From an uncultured Rhodospirillales bacterium (GTDB lineage Bacteria > Pseudomonadota > Alphaproteobacteria > Acetobacterales > Acetobacteraceae): 16,689 nucleotides of DNA. How positions within the stretch are numbered: position 1 is the first letter of the stretch; each line of letters starts with the position of its first letter. The notes below the pieces were generated by a model that made no database searches, had not been told where the DNA came from, and saw only the letters and a program-made list of their open reading frames with translations. Made by a program: the position numbers and the translations under genes. Positions 13,739-16,689 of this stretch are shown here, piece by piece. Location of the stretch: assembly GCA_903844785.1 (NCBI GenBank), contig CAIMVB010000030.1, forward strand, positions 1 through 16,689, read 5' to 3'.

Positions 13739-14206
13739 TCAGGCCGAGGCCGGCTTGCCAATGCCAGCCGCGCCCGGGCGCCCATAAAGATGCAGCGCGC
13801 GCCGTTCAAAGGCGCGCACCATCAGCCGCACCGCTTCATTGAACACCACACCAATAGCCACTTGCAGGATGCGGCTGCGGAATTCGAAATCCACGAAGAA
13901 ATCTACCTCGGTCCCGCCGGCCACAGGCGTGAAGCGCCAGTGATTGTTCAAATAGCGGAAAGGGCCATTTTCATAGGTCACATGAATATGGCCGGGCTTG
14001 TTCATTCCCACACGTGATCTGAAGGTTTCGCGAAACATACGAAAGCCGATGGTCAAATCCGCCACCAGCACTTGTTCATCCCGGCTGAGCACCCGCGCAC
14101 CGACACACCAGGGCAGGAATTCGGGATAGCGCGCCACATCGGCGACCATGTCGAAAAGCTGCTCCTGAGAATAACGGAGCACCTTTTTTTCTGCATGTGT
14201 TGGCAT
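13739..14206 (-). CDS. COQ10/RatA-type START-domain protein (ubiquinone-binding)
   Basis: Small START/SRPBCC-fold protein, 155 aa, of the group that includes mitochondrial COQ10 and bacterial RatA. COQ10 binds ubiquinone and aids its use in respiration; in E. coli RatA has been described as a ribosome-association toxin. The N-terminal hallmark is VLRYSQEQLFDMVADVARYPEFLPWC (split across residues about 9-34, including YPEFLPWC). The YxNGPFRYLNNHWRF segment in the middle and the long C-terminal helix with FNEAVRLMVRAFERRA are also typical. ATG 14206 follows the lipA stop with only 1 nt between, so the start is fixed by coupling. This lipA-COQ10 adjacency is common in Alphaproteobacteria. A housekeeping ubiquinone role is more likely than a toxin role. 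Confidence 0.9.
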   Translation of the reverse strand: MPTHAEKKVLRYSQEQLFDMVADVARYPEFLPWCVGARVLSRDEQVLVADLTIGFRMFRETFRSRVGMNKPGHIHVTYENGPFRYLNNHWRFTPVAGGTEVDFFVDFEFRSRILQVAIGVVFNEAVRLMVRAFERRALHLYGRPGAAGIGKPASA

Positions 14207-14207
14207 A

Positions 14208-15185
14208 TCAGCCTTGCGCGGCCAGTTGGGCGTTGCGCGCGGCACTCAACGCCGCGAAGTCTCGATCCGCGTGATAGGAAGAACGCGTCAATGGCGTCGC
14301 GGAGACCAGCAAAAACCCCTTACCGCGGGCCGCCTTGGCGTAATCCTCAAACTCATCGGGCGTCACAAAGCGGTCAACCGCAGCGTGTTTCACCGATGGT
14401 TGCAGGTATTGCCCGATGGTCAGGAAATCCACCTCGGCAGATCGCAGATCATCCATCACTTGCAAAACTTCAATCCGTTTTTCGCCAAGCCCCACCATGA
14501 TGCCGGATTTGGTGAAGATGGAAGGATCAAGCTGCTTCACACGATCCAGCAGGCGGAGCGAATGATAATATCGCGCGCCGGGCCGAATGGAAGGATAAAG
14601 CGCCGGCACCGTTTCCAGATTATGGTTGAACACATCTGGCCGCGCAGCCACCACCACTTCCAAAGCGCCATCCTTGCGCAGGAAATCCGGCGTCAGCACT
14701 TCAATCGTCGTACCAGGCGCGGCGGCGCGAATGGCGCAAATGGTTTCCGCGAAATGCGCGGCACCTCCATCGGCCAGATCATCCCGGTCCACGCTGGTGA
14801 TCACAACATGGCGCAACCCAAGGGTGGCTACCGCTTCTGCAACCCGGCGCGGTTCATCCGTATCAAGTGGTTTCGGAATGCCGGTGGCGACATTGCAGAA
14901 GGAACAGGCGCGCGTGCAGGTCTCACCCATGATCATCATGGTGGCGTGGCGCTGAGACCAGCATTCGCCGATATTCGGGCAGGCCGCTTCTTCGCAAACC
15001 GTGACCAGCTTTTTCTCCCGCATCAGGGCGCGGGTTTCCAGATAAACCGGATGTGTCGGCGCCTTTACCCGGATCCAGGCGGGTTTGCGCTGGATGGGGT
15101 TGTCCGGGCGATGCGCCTTTTCCGGATGCCTTTCGGCACCCGTCTTGGCGGCGCGATGGTCAATTTCGATGCGAGTCGGAGGCAT
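14208..15185 (-). CDS. lipA: Lipoyl synthase (radical SAM)
   Basis: Inserts two sulfur atoms into octanoyl groups on E2 and H proteins to make the lipoyl cofactor. The protein is 325 aa, the family norm. The auxiliary [4Fe-4S] cluster motif is C64-x4-C69-x5-C75 ([12 protein letters not shown]), and the radical SAM cluster motif is C90-x3-C94-x2-C97 (CTRACSFC). The C-terminal RSSYHAD motif at 301-307 supplies the serine ligand of the auxiliary cluster. Conserved [12 protein letters not shown] and NHNLETV stretches are present. It starts at ATG 15185, 7 nt after the lpdA stop, with no strong Shine-Dalgarno, consistent with coupling. It is the middle gene of the lpdA-lipA-COQ10 operon. All key residues are intact. 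Confidence 0.98.
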   Translation of the reverse strand: MPPTRIEIDHRAAKTGAERHPEKAHRPDNPIQRKPAWIRVKAPTHPVYLETRALMREKKLVTVCEEAACPNIGECWSQRHATMMIMGETCTRACSFCNVATGIPKPLDTDEPRRVAEAVATLGLRHVVITSVDRDDLADGGAAHFAETICAIRAAAPGTTIEVLTPDFLRKDGALEVVVAARPDVFNHNLETVPALYPSIRPGARYYHSLRLLDRVKQLDPSIFTKSGIMVGLGEKRIEVLQVMDDLRSAEVDFLTIGQYLQPSVKHAAVDRFVTPDEFEDYAKAARGKGFLLVSATPLTRSSYHADRDFAALSAARNAQLAAQG

Positions 15186-15192
15186 AACAGGA

Positions 15193-16587
15193 TTAGATGT
15201 GGATCACCCGGCCGTAAGCATCAAGCACGCTTTCATGCATGGCTTCCGAAACCGTGGGATGCGGGAAGACAGTGTGCATCAATTCCGCCTCGGTTGTCTC
15301 TAGCGTCCGGGCAATGCCGTAGCCCTGGATCATTTCCGTGACCTCCGGCCCTACCATATGGGCGCCCAGCAGTGCGCCGGTTTTGGCGTCAAATACTGTC
15401 TTTACGAAGCCTTCCGGCTCACCCATCGCAATAGCCTTGCCATTGCCGATGAAGGGGAAGCGCCCGACCTTCACTTCATGCCCTTTAGCCTTGGCCGCGG
15501 CTTCCGTCAGCCCGACCGAGGCCACCTGAGGCCGGCAATAGGTGCAGCCCGGAATATTCAGCGTATCCATGGCATGCGGATGCAGCCCGGCAATGGCTTC
15601 AACGCAAATGATCCCCTCATGCGACGCCTTATGCGCCAGCCAGGGCGGGCCGGTCAGGTCGCCAATCGCGTAAATGCCGGGCTCCCCAGTACGACCAAAA
15701 GCATCGGTCAGGATATGCGTGCGGTCCACCTGGATCTTGGTGCCTTCCAGCCCAAGGTCTTCGACATTGCCGACAATGCCAACCGCGCTGATTAGCCGAT
15801 CTGCCTTGATCTCAGTTACCTTACCGCCGGCTTCCACAATCGCGGCAATCGCATCGCCTTCTTTCCGTACGCCTTGCAGCTTGGCGCCGACCAGCACCTT
15901 CATGCCCTGTTTTTCAAACGCCTTATGGACGAAGGCAGAAACCTCCGCGTCTTCGACCGGCAGAATGCGATCCATCGCTTCAATCAGCGTCACTTCGGAC
16001 CCCATATTGCGATAGAAGGAAGCGAATTCAGACCCAATCGCACCAGACCCGATCACGATCAGCCGCTTCGGCAAAGCAGGTGCCGTCATGGCTTCGCGGT
16101 AAGACCAGATCAGTTTCCCATCCGGCTCAATCCCCGGCAGTACGCGCGCCCGCGCGCCGGTGGCCAGAATAATGTGCTTGGCCACTAGCTCCGCGACTGG
16201 CTTGCCATCTTTCGTCACCGCAAGCTTGCCGGCACCGGCCAGCTTGCCGTGGCCATCGAACACCGTGACCTTGTTCTTGCGCAGCAAATGTTTCACGCCG
16301 CCGGAAAGCTGCCCCGCCACGCCGCGCGAACGCTTCACCACTTTCGCGAAATCAAACCGGATATTGTCAGCCGCAAAGCCATAGGCATCCAGGCTATGCA
16401 GCATGTGGTTGATCTCAGAAGCACGCAGCAGCGCCTTGGTCGGGATGCAGCCCCAATTTAGGCAGATGCCGCCAAGGTTTTCACGCTCCACCAGGGCAAC
16501 CTTCATCTTCAACTGGCTGGCACGAATGGCCGCGACATAGCCGCCAGGCCCACCGCCCACCACCACCAGATCAAATGCCTCAGCCAT
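15193..16587 (-). CDS. lpdA: Dihydrolipoyl dehydrogenase (E3)
   Basis: FAD-dependent E3 component that reoxidises the lipoyl arms of pyruvate and other 2-oxoacid dehydrogenase complexes with NAD+. The protein is 464 aa. The FAD site is GGGPGG (11-16). The redox-active disulfide is C42/C47 in [13 protein letters not shown]. The NAD site is GSGAIGSE (180-187), the second FAD motif is IYAIGDLTG, and the catalytic His-Glu pair of the partner subunit is H443 and E448 in [10 protein letters not shown]. The start at ATG 16587 has AAGGAG about 10 nt upstream. The preceding gene on the same strand ends 17 nt upstream, and lipA follows 7 nt downstream. Linkage with lipA suggests that it serves the pyruvate dehydrogenase complex. 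Confidence 0.97.
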   Translation of the reverse strand: MAEAFDLVVVGGGPGGYVAAIRASQLKMKVALVERENLGGICLNWGCIPTKALLRASEINHMLHSLDAYGFAADNIRFDFAKVVKRSRGVAGQLSGGVKHLLRKNKVTVFDGHGKLAGAGKLAVTKDGKPVAELVAKHIILATGARARVLPGIEPDGKLIWSYREAMTAPALPKRLIVIGSGAIGSEFASFYRNMGSEVTLIEAMDRILPVEDAEVSAFVHKAFEKQGMKVLVGAKLQGVRKEGDAIAAIVEAGGKVTEIKADRLISAVGIVGNVEDLGLEGTKIQVDRTHILTDAFGRTGEPGIYAIGDLTGPPWLAHKASHEGIICVEAIAGLHPHAMDTLNIPGCTYCRPQVASVGLTEAAAKAKGHEVKVGRFPFIGNGKAIAMGEPEGFVKTVFDAKTGALLGAHMVGPEVTEMIQGYGIARTLETTEAELMHTVFPHPTVSEAMHESVLDAYGRVIHI

Positions 16588-16604
16588 GTCTCAGGCTCCT
16601 TCCT

Positions 16605-16689
16605 CTATTCGGCCAGGCGATCGAGCGCCGCGCCGTCAACGCGTTGCATGGTCCATTGATCAAGCCCGCGCGCACCCATGGCGCGATAG
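16605..16689 (-). CDS. C-terminal end of an unidentified protein, truncated by window edge
   Basis: Reading the minus strand from the right edge gives an open frame of 27 full codons ending at TAG (16605-16607). Its last residues are MQRVDGAALDRLAE. The stop lies 17 nt before the lpdA start, with the lpdA ribosome site between, so this is probably the upstream gene of the same operon. It does not look like the C-terminus of the E2 acyltransferase often found in this position. I cannot name the family. Too little is visible to rule out a chance frame, but the spacing supports a real gene. Confidence 0.45.
   Translation of the reverse strand, partial: YRAMGARGLDQWTMQRVDGAALDRLAE

Noticed and set aside
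14214..15341. A 375-codon plus-strand open frame opposite lipA and the end of lpdA
   Set aside because: It lies antisense to lipA and lpdA, whose catalytic motifs are intact. Its translation is rich in Arg and His with no domain pattern, as expected of a shadow frame in GC-rich DNA.

Overview
The window reads as a chromosomal segment of a moderately GC-rich alphaproteobacterium, probably Rhodospirillales and most likely Acetobacteraceae or a relative. This is an inference from three things: the lpdA-lipA-coq10 (RatA-type) block typical of Alphaproteobacteria, four Bug/TctC solute receptors in under 17 kb, and the style of the HU and ArfB genes. No phage, IS element, CRISPR array or rRNA was seen, and no gene-free stretch exceeds 300 bases.

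Layout. 1-1726 (+): the end of a TRAP small permease (DctQ) overlapping a complete large permease (DctM). 1743-2448 (+): a promoter and a perfect 16-bp inverted repeat ahead of an outer-membrane PagL-like lipid A deacylase candidate. 2516-2591 (-): tRNA-Val(GAC) with encoded CCA. 2656-4386 (-): a FrnE/DsbA-family oxidoreductase and a Bug receptor. 4495-5466 (+): a divergent second Bug receptor. 5646-6003 (+): an HU protein with a strong intrinsic terminator. 6023-6445 (-): ArfB, a ribosome-rescue peptidyl-tRNA hydrolase.

6533-11109 (+): a compact five-gene catabolic operon. It encodes the two halves of a ThDP-dependent decarboxylase (ComD/ComE type), a Bug receptor, a SerA-type D-2-hydroxyacid dehydrogenase and an MmgE/PrpD protein, and it ends at a 10-bp GC hairpin terminator. 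A convergent amidohydrolase (11118-12617, -) follows; it has an unusual internal Tat-like motif and a Shine-Dalgarno sequence buried in a hairpin. A fourth Bug receptor (12763-13731, +) is divergent from it. The right end (13739-16689, -) is the housekeeping operon for lipoate and 2-oxoacid dehydrogenase function: the tail of an unidentified gene, then lpdA (E3), lipA, and a COQ10/RatA START-domain protein.

How the genes may work together. Bug proteins deliver carboxylates in the periplasm to TctA/TctB permeases, which must be encoded elsewhere. In the five-gene operon the receptor would supply a 2-hydroxy acid, the dehydrogenase would oxidise it to a 2-oxo acid, and the ComDE-like enzyme would decarboxylate that to an aldehyde. 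The set resembles sulfolactate degradation (an SlcC-like dehydrogenase plus ComDE), but the MmgE/PrpD gene and the lack of Xsc leave the substrate open. This operon, with the nearby amidohydrolase-receptor pair, is the best candidate here for an undescribed pathway.
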